From NCBI GenBank assembly GCA_017443945.1, contig JAFSXS010000060.1, forward strand, positions 1-64,000: a stretch of 64,000 bases of DNA. Reading direction: 5' to 3'. Shown here piece by piece: positions 63,735 through 64,000 of the stretch; the first letter of the stretch is position 1; each line of letters starts with the position of its first letter. The position numbers and the translations under genes are program-made. The notes beneath the pieces were generated by a model. The model was given only the letters and a program-made list of their open reading frames with translations, had not been told where the DNA came from and did no database searches. The stretch is from Synergistaceae bacterium (GTDB lineage: Bacteria > Synergistota > Synergistia > Synergistales > Aminobacteriaceae).

Positions 63735-64000
63735 GGCCGTGAAATTTGATAATTCCATTGTGATGGGAGCTGCTAAAGTCTGCCGGTTTAATCGTGTCCA
63801 AGTGATTAAATGCGCGCCGGTCGGTGAAAAAATGAGACTCTTTCCGACTAGTTTTTGGCTGATGTGTCCGTATCTAATAAAACTTGCTGGAAAAATTGAG
63901 TCTGACGGCGGAGTCAGCGAGCTTGAAAATTTTCTGCGTTCTCGTAATTTATATAAAGGCTGGAATAAATATAATTTGCTTCATCAATTAATACGGGTTA
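63712..64000 (+). CDS. DUF501 family protein, 3' end outside window
   Basis: The frame encodes ...AKVCRFNRVQVIKCAP...LFPTSFWLMCPYLIKLAGKIESDGG, the DUF501 signature (FPTxxWLxCPxL). It continues past 64000. The start is either TTG 63712 (22-bp overlap with the S1 gene) or GTG 63739; the weak purine-rich AAGAGAAG before the TTG gives it a slight preference. Family function unknown; often a neighbour of cell-division or polyphosphate genes elsewhere. Confidence 0.8.
   Translation, partial: MTDANILKAVKFDNSIVMGAAKVCRFNRVQVIKCAPVGEKMRLFPTSFWLMCPYLIKLAGKIESDGGVSELENFLRSRNLYKGWNKYNLLHQLIRV

Noticed and set aside
1-64000. tRNA or rRNA genes
   Set aside because: No cloverleaf-like sequence or rRNA segment was noticed by eye on either strand; a covariance-model scan was not possible.

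Overview
The window looks like a chromosomal piece of a Gram-negative-type (diderm), flagellated, moderately AT-rich anaerobe, most likely a member of the Synergistota. This is inferred from the gene set: lipid A and LPS-export genes (lptF-like, lpxI, lpxB), a fliE-to-flgE hook/basal-body cluster, zinc-binding forms of S14, L24 and L36, a DUF501 gene, and a very large exported Ig-repeat protein. No rRNA or tRNA gene was seen, so the phylum call is not proven.

Layout. 1-4542 (minus): a giant secreted Ig-like repeat protein whose C-terminus lies outside the window. 4543-7931: an accessory stretch with a lone TnpB-type RNA-guided nuclease gene preceded by an octanucleotide repeat, a hicB gene with a frameshifted hicA, a cupin, and a DUF1902 antitoxin-like gene with a toxin relic. 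7932-9658: an exported fusion of two FMN-binding domains and a TRAP solute-binding domain, with a frameshift in its signal peptide. 9712-28517 (plus): an almost complete str-S10-spc-alpha superoperon from rpsL to rplQ, including fusA, tuf, secY, adk, map, infA and rpoA; rpsD is absent. 28483-30683: the ECF transporter energy module directly behind rplQ. 30875-34431: an NhaC-type antiporter, an Rpn-like protein with a degraded active site, trpF and a drug/metabolite exporter. 35246-37040: a ParA-like ATPase plus an extremely acidic partner protein. 37088-38935 (minus): an amylosucrase-type GH13 enzyme. 39038-50954 (minus): a flagellar operon fliE-F-G-H-I-[relB]-J-SLT-motE-like-K-flgD-flgE interrupted by a relB gene with a truncated toxin. 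51821-57540 (plus): DUF4139, a PAS/degenerate-GGDEF membrane protein, LptF/G, LpxI and LpxB. 57610-60834: a NikKLMQO-type nickel/cobalt ECF transporter, with a truncated duplicate of the nikO 5' end. 60886-64000: a glycosyltransferase-like protein, two unrecognised genes, an S1-domain protein and a partial DUF501 gene.

The most notable signals outside the standard gene content are: (i) a translated-looking leader ORF with an 8-bp tandem repeat that ends in an ATGA overlap with tnpB, a possible frame switch; (ii) a tandem FMN-binding/TRAP-SBP fusion with two flavinylation motifs; (iii) an rpsL translation start whose Shine-Dalgarno is 34 nt upstream of the GTG but is brought to about 5-7 nt by an intervening hairpin, under a promoter with a perfect 16-bp palindrome over the -10; (iv) three antitoxin-type genes, each intact beside a broken toxin; (v) a dispersed G-rich intergenic element; (vi) a ParA/acidic-protein pair behind a leader with repeated promoter-like units.
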